In this document: piece by piece, positions 12,083 through 24,081 of the stretch
Layout of the letters: the number at the start of each line of letters is the position of its first letter
Numbering within the stretch: position 1 is the first letter of the stretch
Source: Blastomussa wellsi
Lineage: Eukaryota > Cnidaria > Anthozoa > Scleractinia > Plerogyridae
Direction of reading: 5' to 3'
DNA length: 64,000 nt
Assembly (NCBI GenBank): GCA_947652115.1
Contig: OX393563.1
Coordinates: 4,133,516 to 4,197,515, forward strand
Made by a program: the position numbers and the translations under genes
The notes under the pieces: model-generated
Told to the model about the DNA's origin: nothing
What the model saw: only the letters and a program-made list of their open reading frames with translations
Database searches by the model: none

Positions 12083-12512
12083 TTCAAATCCTCAACCGTT
12101 CACGTCAGATTTGCGAAGTTTTCTGTACGCCTTCTCATTCAAAGACATGTTTATTGACAAACTTTGATACTTAGAAGCTTGAAAGTCAAACTGTTTCTGT
12201 ATCTGATTCACATTAAAAACGAAGGAGGAAGTGTCTTAATAGAAGCTAGCACATTAGAAATCTTTTGCAAAAAGGGTTGAGACATTTACGACAATGTGCG
12301 TGACATTCGAATTCACGTGACACTTATTTGTATGCCCCCTCTCCCCCACACAAAATGCAATGTTGAATTTTGACGGGATGTTGAATGAAACATTTTTAAA
12401 CAACATTGAACTGGGGGAAGGGGGGGTGTAATGACGCACGATCTGTTCTTACGAAGTGTGAGTATACATGAGTACGAGATCAAGTACTCCCGCATCCCGT
12501 GCTCAAACTTTG

Positions 12513-12651
12513 GTAGCCTGCGTAGCAGGCGCAGGCGCATAAAAGGACTGGAGGGGGCTTGTGAATCGGGACAAAAACGTGGCGGACGTGGCGGTTCTAC
12601 CGATTCACCAGCCCCCCTACCACCCTTTTATGCGCCTGCTACGCAGGCTAA
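12513..12651. repeat. Palindrome-ended MITE-like element
   Basis: The ends are TAGCCTGCGTAGCAGGCG and its reverse complement CGCCTGCTACGCAGGCTA. Inner arms (ATAAAAGG / CCTTTTAT, and GATTCACCAGCCCCC against GGGGGCTTGTGAATC) extend the hairpin. Shorter relatives of the terminal motif occur at about 45286-45301 and 60349-60364. The open frame 12431-12967 runs through it and is not considered a gene. Confidence 0.7.
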
Positions 12652-13035
12652 AATTTTGGTGAATCCCGCTTCCCAGGGAGCAGTCATATCCCTATTTCCC
12701 ACACCATATTTGGGTCAAATCCCGAGTCCCGGGAATACCCTTCCAGACCCTAGAAGATGGCGGCCGGAAATCAAAGAAAAAATGCGTACGATTTTTCTTC
12801 GGAAGGGGTGCACCACTAAGGATGACGTAAATGGCGGGTGGCCTAACCTAACTAACATTTTTCCTTTTTTTGCAGAATATTCTAGTTATAGAAAGCCGCA
12901 AGTAATGCAGTCTGATCTGGCACACACTTTTGCTATGAAAGCGATTGCTCTTTCCTTACGATCATAAACACCCTTCCTAATATATATTTTTTAATTTGAA
13001 ACTCAACTCTAAACTATTTACAGTGAACGGTTCTG

Positions 13036-13067
13036 GTGATGCACTTGGGTGATGCACTTGGGTAATG
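13036..13067 (+). repeat. Short tandem repeat
   Basis: Two to three copies of a unit near GTGATGCACTTGG. Confidence 0.6.
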
Positions 13068-13161
13068 CAATCATAAAAATGAAAAGCAAAATATAATCTA
13101 CAGAATATTCATGAAAAAGCTTAAAATTGGTTCTAATACCACAGGCAGTCCAAGTTCAACT

Positions 13162-13330
13162 GGCTTACCTTGTTGCCGTGTTGTATTCTTTGTTGTTTCC
13201 CGGCGTTTTCAAAGGCCGTTTTGAAACGAGTTAGCGATGGTGGTGGGCGCTAACTTGCCGAAAACGCTTCAAAACGGCCTGAAACGCAGACAAACAACAA
13301 AGAATACAACAAAGCAACAAGGTAAGTCGA
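13162..13330. repeat. MITE-like inverted repeat
   Basis: The left end TTACCTTGTTGCCGTGTTGT is mirrored by the right end ACAACAAAGCAACAAGGTAA. A second block, ATTCTTTGTTGTTT / AAACAACAAAGAAT, and an inner CAAAGGCCGTTTTG-like pair are also present. Confidence 0.7.
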
Positions 13331-13971
13331 TTTTATTCACAGAACATTAAATTTTATTCTTTTTGAAACAAAATCGGTGAGTTCCCACACAAACCTTTAT
13401 AAATCGCATAACACAACACCGCTAGAAGGCAAGAGTCACGTTCGCGTACGTTTCATGAATATTTCATGTGGTGAACTTGACTTGACTTTTTCTTCAAGCA
13501 GCTTTGTCACGGCGCCATCGTGGCGTCACGTACGGCGGAAATGTCGAAACTTCAACATGCTGTATTTCAAACAAAGGATATTATCGAGTTGGAAACTTGT
13601 GGAAATATATGAATTTAGGATTTCTTTCACGTGGTAACAATAAAAAATTAGCAGGCCCTTCGAAAATTGTTTTCAAAATTTTATGACGTCTGGTGTTTTG
13701 GACACATGAATGGGTTACAAAGTTGTCGTACAATAGTGGACGTGGTTTTCTTTTTCGCCGTACAAACTGTTTCTCTCCTTACTGCGGATTCGTTGCTGTT
13801 TTCTTGCACGGTTACTAAACGACAAGAAGTTCAGAGATCCATTCAAGGTGTCAATCAATTCTCAGTACTACACTGCCTCGCTGTCAGACGTTGCAGTTTG
13901 AAATTTCTCTCTCGTGGTTTGGCCATAAACCCGGTACAAATAATCCACAATGTCTGAAATGAGCAAACAAC

Positions 13972-14372
13972 CATCAATCAATCAATCATTCAATCAACCA
14001 ACCAAACGATCGATCGATCGTGATGAGTAAATACAAATTCACAGCTTCATTGAACAGTGTTCACAGCTTCATTGAAAGTGTTAACTTCATGAATTCTGTG
14101 CCACATTAATCTATCTAACTACGTTACAATAAGACTATTTCATTTCATTTCAATTATTCCTGCCAGGTCTGCCTCAATCAATCACTCAATCAATCAATCA
14201 ATCAATCACTCAATCAACCAACCAACCAACCAATCGATCGATTGATCGTGATGAGTAAATACAAATTCACAGCTTCATTGAAAGTGTTAGCTTCATGAAT
14301 TCTGTGTCACATTAATCTATCAAATACGTTACAATAAGACTATTTCATTTCATTTCAATTATTCCTGCCACG
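13972..14372 (+). repeat. Two tandem copies of a ~200 bp unit
   Basis: Each unit opens with (CAAT/CAACC)n-type runs, then CGATCGATCG or similar, GTGATGAGTAAATACAAATTC, CACAGCTTCATTGAA, TTCATGAATTCTGTG and ACAATAAGACTATTTC, and ends ATTCCTGCCA(G/C)GTCTG. Copy 1 is about 13972-14172 and copy 2 about 14173-14372. The first copy carries an extra internal duplication of the CACAGCTTCATTGAA block. The end of copy 2 overlaps the 3' end of the TTF1-like coding sequence. Confidence 0.85.
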
Positions 14373-17300
14373 TCTGTCTTCTGACAAACCTTCAAAGCTC
14401 AATCGCTGGTAATTGGGAGCGTTCTTTTTTATATTTGACCATTTCTGGCGCAGAAACTGTGGTGAGTAGTCACTGCAATGAAAAAAAATATTTGGACGTT
14501 TAGCGAACATAAATATGCGGACATCAGCGCATGTCTTCCGACATGGATAAATTAGACAGAGAGTCTCAATTGCTTTAACCGTCAACTCTAAAATCCTGCA
14601 AAATTAAAATTTAACTTATGATTGGGTAAATTTACATCAGTAGCCTAACGTTAGTGTGAGTAGTAAAGGAGATCAAGAGTGTTTCCAGTGGCGCAGCACT
14701 TTAGCTCATCTTTCACCATCTCTCGCTATGCGCATTTAGCAATGCATTTTTAAGTACAGTGTACGACAAGAATTTCAATCAAGGACTGATAACTCACATT
14801 TCGTACTCAGATTTGACGGCCATCCAATCCACATCACACTCTTCTGTGACTCCAGAGTTGTATATTCTGACAGATAAAGAAGAACTGTCACACCAAACAA
14901 AGTTTGCTGAACTCAACGTCCTTAAAAGCTTCAGATGACAATAACAGCTGCCACATAACTGGCTTGGATAAAGTCAAATGAATTACACGTAAAACTCAAG
15001 TCAAATTACTAAGAAAAATCCGGGAGTTGAACCCAAGACATTCCAGATACAAGCTGGACACTACGCTGTGGAATATTTTAAAGATTGAAATCTAGTATCT
15101 ACACTGTATAGTATACTGACAAATACAAATACAAAAACCTTCTAACCTGGTTATAAGTTTGAGTTCATGACTTTTTGTCCACATCCTTTCTGTCTTATTT
15201 TTCGTCACGCTCCAGCACAGCCTGTTTAACCTGTTTATAAAGAAAAGTAAGTTAGGGGTACTAGCACGAAAGTGGGAGGCGTGGAGACCTAATGGCTACA
15301 TGTAGCTCGCTGGACTCCCGAGTTCGAGCCCTGGCCAGGGCACTGTGTTGTGTTCTTGGGCACAGACACTTTACTCTCACAGTGCCTCTCCCCACCCAGG
15401 TGTATAAATGGGTACTGGTGAGTTTCACAAAAATTGTCGCACCGATGTTTAGGGATCTTTGTCAATATGCAAATATCACACGCTTTTGATTTAGGATCAA
15501 CAAGCTCTTTCACTGGGAAAAAGGCTGGAGAGCCTTTGCTTTTCACTACCATCACCTTCATTTACCATTTTCTTTTCTCTGCACATGCTCAAGAGATCTA
15601 GATTCTTTCTGCAGTCTTAATTAATGGATCAGTGGAAAGTGCAGTGCTCAAAATTAGCGGTTGCCCCATTGCCTGAGACAACTAAGAACTTTGTTTGGGC
15701 AACCAGTTTTTAGGAAATATATAGGGCTGGTTGCCAGAGATTGTCCGGCATTTGCCATTAGGACAGCCTGGATTTTTTCTAATTTTGAGCACTGAAAGTG
15801 GCACTGGAAGAGTAGTGTCTTGCCAACAAACACAATACAGTAATGCCAGTCAGGGCTAATACCCAGATCACTTGAATCAAAACCCAGCATGTTAACCATT
15901 GGGCAACAGGACCTGAAATTTGCAGTGGATTGTGGTCAGGAGGCCTTTAAAGTGTGACGCACCTCAGTCCCGGTTCAGACGCCAATCTTTTCATGAGCCG
16001 AACCTAATTCTTGAATTAAGTACATGAAAAGATCGGCGTCTGAATCAATTTGAACGGCTATTTCAATTTGGAACGGCTCACCTGTTCTTTCCGCCTGGTT
16101 TGGCCAAGAATTTCGCCTTTGGAACGCCTTTGAACGGCTTTGATTCAGACACCGTTCTTTTCATGTGCCGATCCTAATGCATGAATTATTATAATGTACT
16201 GCTGGCCATTTTGACTGGTTTTACTGGACTTGACTGGTATTAGGAGTGGCAAAAAGAACAGCACCTGAATCAACAGGCGTACTTTTGTTAATTTGGGTGG
16301 GCCCACATTCGAAATGAGTTCGAAAAAGTTTGGCATCTGAACTGGGCCTTAGTGTGGCCACCCAACAAACTGTTTTGACAAGTTAGCTAATCAGAGAGCG
16401 CAAATTTGTCCCACCTACTTGTTAAAAGCACGACAGGTTTCATGACAAGAGCTTTGGGCATTGCAAGGAGGCGGGACAGCTCAAACAAATTTGTGCTCTC
16501 TGATTGGCTGATTATAACTTGTCAAAAAAGTTTGTTGGGTGGCCACACTAAGGTGCGTCACGCTGTAATAAGCTTATAATACAGTACTATTTTGAAAGAC
16601 TTTTTTACCATTTTTTCCTACACGCTTCTGCACCCCTGGTCTTGACAATTGTGGCCACGCCTTGCCAGTCAATACCATGAAAAACTGGTTGGCCATCAGT
16701 GGTGTTTGTAACAGCATGCACAGCTTCATTTAACTGCTTAACCTCATCATCTGTCCAATTTCCTTTTTGCTCTTTTGTGTCTCCTAGTTGTGAATCAAAC
16801 ATATCCTCCATTACATAACTATAGCAAAATAATATTGCATGTAGATCTTAGTACACCCAACTTTCCCCAATCACAATGCATCCAATAACAAGGCTTGTGT
16901 GCTGTGCATGTGTGCCCTCTTTATTTGGTATAATCTTAAGGCGACTGAATATTCCTTATTTCCTAAATCCTTCAGTTTCAAAGATGAATTTTTATCATTA
17001 GTAATCATAATGATGAATCACCAACAGGCTTTGCTTTCCTACATTTTCGTCTACATGTAAGTTTGCTACAGCTATGATGAACTGGTAACAGGGTTTTGTG
17101 TTGTCCAATTTGATCTGCAATCACACTCTGGATAAGACAAATCTGACTTCAGCTACACAGTGGTTCAATCTTGGTACTAATGAAATTAAAAGTTTGGTTA
17201 ATTGGTTTTTTTCAAATAATTTCGGTAAACTATATGTTGTGGTTTAATTTTTACCTCTGGTTTAATTTGGTTTTCGAACCAATACAATTTTCATATTAAA

Positions 17301-20300
17301 GTTTCTTTTCTCTCCCCCCCCCCCCCCTAAAAATGACATGCCCCTATTTTCAGACAATTGATATTTGAAAAACAAAACTGGTACAGAAAAATTGAACATT
17401 TGAAATTGCATTTTTAACTAACCAAATTTTTTATGCTCTTTTAACAAAGATCTGTAAACAAAATTAAGACTTGCATTGAGTTCACCAAAGATCACTCCCT
17501 GGTTTCCATTAATTTTTAACTAACCTTCACTGTTGGGTGGAAGTTTTGAAATCTTGCGGTTTACAGACATCCGACTTCTGCCCATCCACTGGCCAATAGT
17601 TACCCAGTTTGATCCATATATTGCATGCAATCTACAAAACAAAATGTACATCGTATAATACAGTCATGTCCCCCACCCACTTCTCTCTACAATGTTATTG
17701 TTATAATAGATTTATTTTCTATTTGGGATTACAGACTTTGAGAGTAGAGGAAATGTATGTTTGGGCACTGTTGTGATAGACAGTAATATGTCAACATCGA
17801 CATTTAAACACTTTGAATTCTGTATGCACTCTAAAATGCTAATAAAGTTAACTAAGGTGGTTGGAAAGGATATAACCTGTCTATTTCAGAAATAAATCTC
17901 TCAGAGATTAAAGAACAACTTTAAATAAAAATTGCATCTATTAGGCTTAGTACCGAAAAGCTAAGCTTTCAGAAAATTGATGTCAGGTGTCAATTTTCAA
18001 ACCTTAGGTGTGAATTTGCATTTAAATTACAGACTCATGACAACAAAAACACAGAGACTCAAAAATTAGTGAAGAATGCAATTGAAATAACAATTGATAA
18101 TATCTTAATACAGATTGGGGCACCAAACGTGATACCTACTTAGCATTTTCTTTACAATGATAACATGACACTTTTGTTTGGAACATGATACTTTTGTTTT
18201 TCTTGTAAATGTTGTGACATGATACTTTGTATTTTTTTCTGCAAACACAGTGACATACATGTACAGTGTAGATGGTAGCTGCTTTTCCTTCAACAATAAA
18301 ATGAATTAGAAGATAAATATCAAATATGCATGCTGTATGTTAATGTACCTTTTCAACTCTTTAACCTCGTCTTCAGTGTACCTGTAGAAGGGTGCCAAAT
18401 AGATGGTTGTCATTTATAATAGGCCTAAAAACATTAAAGAGAAGCATCTAAATTTTGACTGCTTCTCCAGTCGTCTTCAGAGAAATAGCTTAAATAACAA
18501 ATTGTCACGTTGCCTATACATGTACTTGACAGATATCCTGCAATATACGCAAGTTACATGTGTGATGATCCATCCAAAGTGTTCCAAAGCGCTGCATAAC
18601 CAGCTGTTCTAGCTGCAAAATGCACTTTGTTGACAATTTGTTGAAAAATAAAACAAGTATCCTGCTCAATCTTGTGTCCAGAATAATTATCGTCTGACTT
18701 TTGCCAACTTGGCTACATATACATATCAGACAATATTCCATGTGATTTTGCAGGATAATTGTTAAATAAGTTGAAAATACTCTGACAAGCGGTAATACAA
18801 AACAAGACAAAATTTTTCTTGTTTTGTTAACACTGTGCAATATTGTTCTGCAAACATACACGAAGTATATATTGCTCTTGACACTAACTTTCCAACATAA
18901 TTTGTCTCGTCGAATATCCTTGTTGCACATTTGTAGATTGAGAATAATTCTCTTTGAATTCCTTTTCCTGCAAAATGGTTGATACAAGCATAAATGTCAA
19001 TTAAGCATTTTAATAGAATTATCAGGTAGAAATTCATTGTCTAAGACTCTGTACCCACTCTCAGGCAATGCAACAAATCTGGAACACTCATTTAGTACAC
19101 ATGATGAACACACTGTAGTACTAATGATGTACCAAAAATATCAATTTTCATAAAAAAATTACTTTATATTTTCTTATTATATTTTGGACGTACAGACACT
19201 TTCAAACTTGGGTGGATGGACATAAACAAAAGGCATCTTCAATATACATATTAAACACTACCAAAAACAACCACGACGATGTCCTGGAAGACCCACTGTG
19301 GCATTTCAGCAAACAATGATTTTCATCATAGATTTGAAAACATCCCTCAACATGCAAAGCAATAAAAATTCAATGGCACCACAAAGACACCAAAACATTG
19401 GCTTATTTCGCTAATTTCCGTGTTTATGTATAAAAAATCGTTTACAAATTTTATTAAAATATTATAACAAAAAAATTTATTTTCTTCCAACTAAACATTG
19501 CTATCATTTAATTCCACCATTTGCAAAACATATCGTACATAAAGACTTAGCAGAAACAACACACTACTTAACTGACCAAGTTCTCTATAAAAATCATTGC
19601 TTTGGACAAAACGCTTCCAGTATTTGCATTCCTCTTTTTCCATACTTCCATGAAACAGAAGTTGGTTTGGACTTTCCAGACTGTGGCGCTAGTCAAAAAC
19701 AAAAGAGAAACTTGGTTAAAATCCATTCCTAGTTTGTACAATTGGTTTGAAATTAATGTATTCCTGATTGAAAAAATGTTGATGCTTGAAACCCATAAAC
19801 AATACGACCCAAATTTTGACCAAGAAATCAGAAAAGAATTGTCATCTGTAATAAAATGGACATCATATTAAGACAGGTTGCATGATTTGAGCTATTGCAG
19901 CTCTCATCTGAAAGAAAATATGAATCTTTCTTATATGAATAGCGCCAAGCATACCGATGCCGGAAAACCATTTGGTCTTATCATTTGTGGTTTATGCATT
20001 TCACAGGGACAACATTTCTGTAATTATGCTGTGACTCAAATTTACTGTATCTTTGGTTGAACATTTTTCAAACCAGTTTGATTTTTATTTATCATTGTCT
20101 CATCTTTATAATAACATAAAACAAAGAGAGAAAAAAATGAACCAAATATAAACTTAAACCACACCATTATAATTATATTATATTTTTGGACTTGGTTGTG
20201 ACACATGCACATTAAAGTGAACCAGTCCTGTTATATTTCTTATATTTGGTTCAAATTTTGTAGGTTAAGGGTTTTTCAATTCGGGCCATTTTTTAGCAGA

Positions 20301-23300
20301 CTATTGTAAAAAGCATTGAGACTTCCAGCTAGGAAGATGTGTGTGCTGTACATGCAGATACATGTATGGCAACAATTAAAATGACTCTGGTATTACCTAC
20401 AGTCCTACATGTACATGTATGTAAACATTGCCCACTGAGCAGTAACAAAACTCCAGTCGCACATCTCCCATGCTTATCTCACCGAAAAAATAAACCAACA
20501 ATACATGCTCGCTGAACGATTTTTCCAATGCACGCAAACAACTGTTTACACAGAAGCAGTTCATTTTTTCTCCAAAAAAACGTCAAGTGATACTTGCAGT
20601 GCACTCGCGAGAAACGAGAAATTTCTCGAGCGACACTTCTCGTTTCCTGTGATACGAATCTCATTTCTCGCAAGATGGTGGTAACTTACATTTGAGCGGT
20701 ACTGTACACTGTACACAGTGACACTATGTATAATACAGTACCAAGTCAACACTGCAATGGGGTCACACAAACGAGCAATGTGAACGACAAAGAGACAGAG
20801 TAAACCTGTCAGTGCAATGATCCCACAGGGAGGAATCTAGTGCAGAAGCGCCAGTAGAGACCTTACCGTAAACACCCGCAGATAAGCCGCACCTTTTTTC
20901 CAAAAATCGCTGCCCGAAATCAGGGGTGCGGCTTATCTGCGGGAACACTGGAAAAAGGTGCAGTGAATTTCAATGAATTGACACTTTTATGGAAAAGTAT
21001 GTAAATAAAGATAACACAAAACTGCAAGAGAGTGCTGGTCATTGCTTTTGCTAGTTTGGTGACTCCTAAAAGAGCCGTTGTTGATGCATAAAGCGAAAGC
21101 TTATTACAGTGATTACATTTGTTGCCGCCACTAAAAGCATTAAACCATCTTCGTTAACGGATCCTTCAAGCGGTTTATGGTCACTTTTCTCCAACAGGAA
21201 AATGTTACACAGCACAGAATTTTCATTCCCCGACAATTCTCTACGAGCAAGAAAATACCATGCACACTATTCTCGAGTGTTCGCGGTAGATGGATCACTG
21301 TTTCTTCAGCACTTTGATAGCAAATTTGTTGATTACAGAACTCTCTCTCTGCTATAAGATTATCTCCGTTAAATGGCTCCCAAATCTCTTTGTATATATA
21401 TATGACAGCCGCGAATAGGAGATATTTAAAAACTTGAATGTCTCCATCTTGTTTCGCTTGTGAGCAATAAACACACACGTTTGGGCTAATGCCTGGTTAC
21501 TAACTAATGTCTGGTCACTTAGCTTGAAACAAATGCCAGAAAAAGATCAATCATACTTCAAAGTTGGTAGAAAGGATGTTCATTATATTAAAGACACTAA
21601 AATTGTGGGTAAGACTTTGAAGTATTTTCTGTTTCAATGTTAATTGTGAGTTTACGTTCGATGAAGATATCTCAAGACTCTACCTTGGATTGAATTTTTA
21701 ACCCTTTGATTTTGTATGAGTTCTTTCAAAAAACTTTTTTCCAAAATTTGAGTTGCTAAATTCAGGGTGCGGCTTATCTGCAGGTGTTTACGGTACTCGC
21801 AGATCACTTTCGTAGCTTGGTCGCCCTAGCACCAACCGTGCTTGCTTTGAGGTTACACAGCACACAGTAAAATGTTATTCAGTCAAGAAAACATTCTTCA
21901 CCTCTAGAAAATGACCCATATTGAATTTTAACAAGTCAAGCTCCTGATTGGACCACTTTCCTTTCTTTACTTTGATTCCTGCAAAATAAAATTATATATA
22001 CATGTATATATTAAATACCTTAAAATACCTTAATATTAAAAAGCCTTTTTAAGAAAGTAAAAAGAAACACCAGTGATATTGATTACCTGAATACAAGGAT
22101 TTACAGTGCGGACACTCAAACCGTGAACACTTGACATTTATTTTTACATTTTTTGTTATGATTATCCAATGAGAGCTCTTGGCATAGACCAAAGGATTAT
22201 TGTTTTCAGCACCTAAGGAAGTTAATTTTTCTGTTTATATGAATGGCTAACATTAGATAATGGTAAAAAATGTAAAAATAAATGTCAAGTGTTCACGGTT
22301 CGAGTGTCCTCACTGTAAATTAACAAAAGCATGATCACACATGCACATTACATTTTCTAATTAAGCATACAACTGTATGAACATTCAGGGCACATTTCAA
22401 CCCAGTCTCTAAACGATTTTTTTTTTCTTTTTAGAAACTAACCAAAATTTCAACCACAGCAAAGCAACATTTCTCTGCACTTTTCCTAGACGAATGACAA
22501 GAATTCACATGAACTACCGGTACTAAACAGCAAACTGTTCTCTTTTGTTACGTGCTACAAAAGAAACACAGTAACTTTTGTTTAGCAGACAGGCTTTCTC
22601 TTGGACCAAGACTCCTGCAAAAATTATTATTTCGTTTTGTCTTGTTTCCTTTTGGCCAACCTGACCAGCCCGCTTTCACAAGAGAGAAGGAAGTGGGAAA
22701 ATATTTCTTGTGACAACGTCATGGATTTTCTTTTGAAAGGCAACTTAAATGAGATGGAAGGAAAAGTTGCCTATTAAGTTGTTTCAATAAAGATCAATTG
22801 ATATGTATTCAGGAACAAAAAAGAGTTTCTGATCCAGTCCCATGCACAACTACAGTTCTAAGGATGCACAGGAGCTTCACCGAATCGTCTACGTTACAAA
22901 AAAATGCAAACTACAGCTGAACAGTAAGACAAGCAGACAACAACAACAACAACCAAAATTGAGAGCTCCTGATCTGAAGGGTAAGCCAGAATTGAAGTTT
23001 GTTGAGCCCTGTATTACTCACCTTCCTTAGCTAATGCATTTAACCTATCTTGCTGAAGTGTCCAGGTTTCGTGGATTTTAGTGGAAGTTGCAACTGCTTC
23101 TCTCAGCTTTACTTCATCCATTTTTATATGCGATACACCTGTTGGCTCAACTCTTGGCATCACAACTTCAGTTCTGATATCATCGCCATTTGAAAGATTA
23201 TTTTCATCCACCGTTGTGCTTGTCATTGAATTACCTGTCCATTTCTTTCTCTTTTTCTGCCGTTGTTCCTTCCCAGATAGTGACGACTTATTGGAAACAT

Positions 23301-24081
23301 ATAAGTTTGACTGGCAAGAACTTCCAGGAGAGATTTCGAAACTTTGTCCCGTTTGCTCCAATGTCCTTGATTCTGCAGAATTATACACATTTTTTGTTCT
23401 TTGATTACAAGAAAAATTATGGTCATACAATTCATCACATTTCTCTCTGTCTCTTCGCTTCTTAGACTTTGTTGTTTGTACACTGTGTTTACTTTTTTTC
23501 TTAGCCCCTTCCGAAAGTTCGGTTAGGGATTTCCGTTTTCTTTTCTTTCCGATCTCCTTATCACTTGAAACGACTGATGTGTCAATAACTTTTGACTTAT
23601 CAAATTGAGATGTGCAACTTTCCCTACGACTGGAATTTACTCCCCCGTCGTCAATTTCCAAATGTTTTCTCTTTTTCTTCTTCTTCTTCTTCGCTTTCTT
23701 CCTGACTTCAATCAGATTCACAGGATCACGTTTATTCGCTGCTTCCATCGTTATCAAATCCTCCATAGTTTTCTTTTTCTTTTCTTTTTTCCTTGATTCC
23801 TTGTGTCTTCTCTTTTTATGTGTACGAGAACTTTCCCGTTGATCATCTTCCCCGCGCTTTCGGTTATTTACCAAAGCTTGACTATTGACATCTTGCTCCT
23901 GGTGTTGGCCTTCAAGCTCTTCAGCTTGATGCTTGTCATTACTTTTCTCTAACTCCTTCAACGCCTTTTGGTAGCAGCGGAACATCCTTTTTAGAGGTAG
24001 TACACTTATTAACAGGCTTGATAAGAAGGGCCATTTATCTGCAGAACAACTTCTACACAGCCGCCATATTGAAAATATCAC
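14355..24081 (-). CDS. TTF1/DMTF1-type Myb-domain DNA-binding protein
   Basis: Ten exons join in phase with GT/AG sites: 23022-24081, 21902-21978, 19577-19688, 18889-18967, 18349-18381, 17525-17631, 16609-16783, 15147-15230, 14798-14866, and 14390-14472 with read-through to a TGA at 14355. Exon 1 encodes a long Lys/Glu-rich, disordered N-terminus with many KKKKK and KKRRH-type clusters (likely nuclear or nucleolar). Exons 2-10 encode repeated SANT/Myb modules: KKGKWS, then GKGIQRELFSIYK and KYTEDEVKEL with WVTIGQWMGRS, then GNWTDDEVKQL with CRKKWLNRL, then MWTKSHELKL with SPQFLRQKWSNIKK. These align with the same order in vertebrate TTF1 (Pol I transcription termination, rDNA binding) and DMTF1. 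The basic N-terminus with C-terminal Myb repeats favours TTF1. Length is 637 codons from Met 24081, or 605 from Met 23985; which start is used is unclear. A further small 3' exon in place of the read-through tail cannot be excluded. Confidence 0.9.
15275..15555 (+). mobile_element. tRNA-derived SINE
   Basis: A tRNA-like head has an A-box-like GTGGAGACCTAATGGC and a B-box GAGTTCGAGCCC. A body follows with CTTTACTCTCACAGTGCCTC and ACCCAGGTGTATAAATGGGT, a block I recognise as recurring in invertebrate SINEs (from memory, not checked). It sits in an intron of the TTF1-like gene on the opposite strand. Confidence 0.65.
15638..15797. repeat. MITE-like element with CAGTGCTCAAAATTAG ends
   Basis: CAGTGCTCAAAATTAG at the left and CTAATTTTGAGCACTG at the right are perfect reverse complements. 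Degenerate GGTTGCC / GGCAACC segments lie inside. It lies in the same intron as the SINE. Confidence 0.75.
15956..16347. repeat. Multi-hairpin MITE-like element
   Basis: The outer ends CAGTCCCGGTTCAGACGCCAA and TTGGCATCTGAACTGGGCC are near reverse complements. Inner copies of the same motif (GATCGGCGTCTGAATC near 16030, GATTCAGACACCG near 16141) give a series of alternating inverted repeats with ATGAAAAG / CTTTTCATG partners. Confidence 0.7.
16347..16555. repeat. MITE-like element with ~37 bp terminal inverted repeats
   Basis: The left end is TTAGTGTGGCCACCCAACAA and the right end TTGTTGGGTGGCCACACTAA, continuing inward with near-perfect complementarity (TTTTGACAAGTTA / TAACTTGTCAAAA). A second inner pair is AATCAGAGAGCGCAAATTTG / CAAATTTGTGCTCTCTGATT. 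It directly abuts the previous element. Confidence 0.8.
20864..21795. mobile_element. Non-autonomous DNA transposon with TACCGTAAACACC ends
   Basis: The left terminus is TACCGTAAACACCCGCAGAT, continuing AAGCCGCACC. The right terminus is its near-perfect reverse complement, GGTGCGGCTT then ATCTGCAGGTGTTTACGGTA. A TA at each end could be a target-site duplication. The left terminus is followed by its own inverted partner (GGTGCGGCTTATCTGCGGG near 20925), so the left end is itself a hairpin. No transposase frame is present. It lies in intron 2 of the TTF1-like gene. Confidence 0.75.
22100..22320. repeat. Inverted repeat with ~50 bp arms
   Basis: The left arm includes CAAACCGTGAACACTTGACA then TTTATTTTTACATTTTTT. 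The right arm is its near reverse complement, with AAAAATAAATGTCAAGTG then TTCACGGTTCGAGTGTCC. It lies in intron 1 of the TTF1-like gene. Confidence 0.8.
24053..24067 (-). promoter_or_regulatory. Short upstream ORF and YY1-like motif of the TTF1-like gene
   Basis: AATATGGCGGC here matches the YY1/TISU-type consensus (AAnATGGCGGC). Its ATG opens a five-codon frame, ATGGCGGCTGTGTAG, in another frame from the main protein. The main start would then be Met 23985, while Met 24081 lies just upstream of the motif. Confidence 0.5.

Noticed and set aside
12431..12967. 178-codon plus-strand open frame
   Set aside because: It runs through a palindrome-ended MITE-like element and has no family pattern or codon-use signal.
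16605..16811. Short Myb-like frame as an independent small gene
   Set aside because: It is exon 7 (16609-16783) of the TTF1-like gene; flanking splice sites and phases fit neighbouring exons.
19602..19871. 89-codon plus-strand open frame
   Set aside because: It is partly antisense to exon 3 of the TTF1-like gene and shows no family pattern of its own.
22540..22620. Possible extra exon of the TTF1-like gene after a TTTTTGCAG acceptor near 22617
   Set aside because: The translated stretch has no Myb similarity and no good donor, and exon 1 to exon 2 already join in phase without it.
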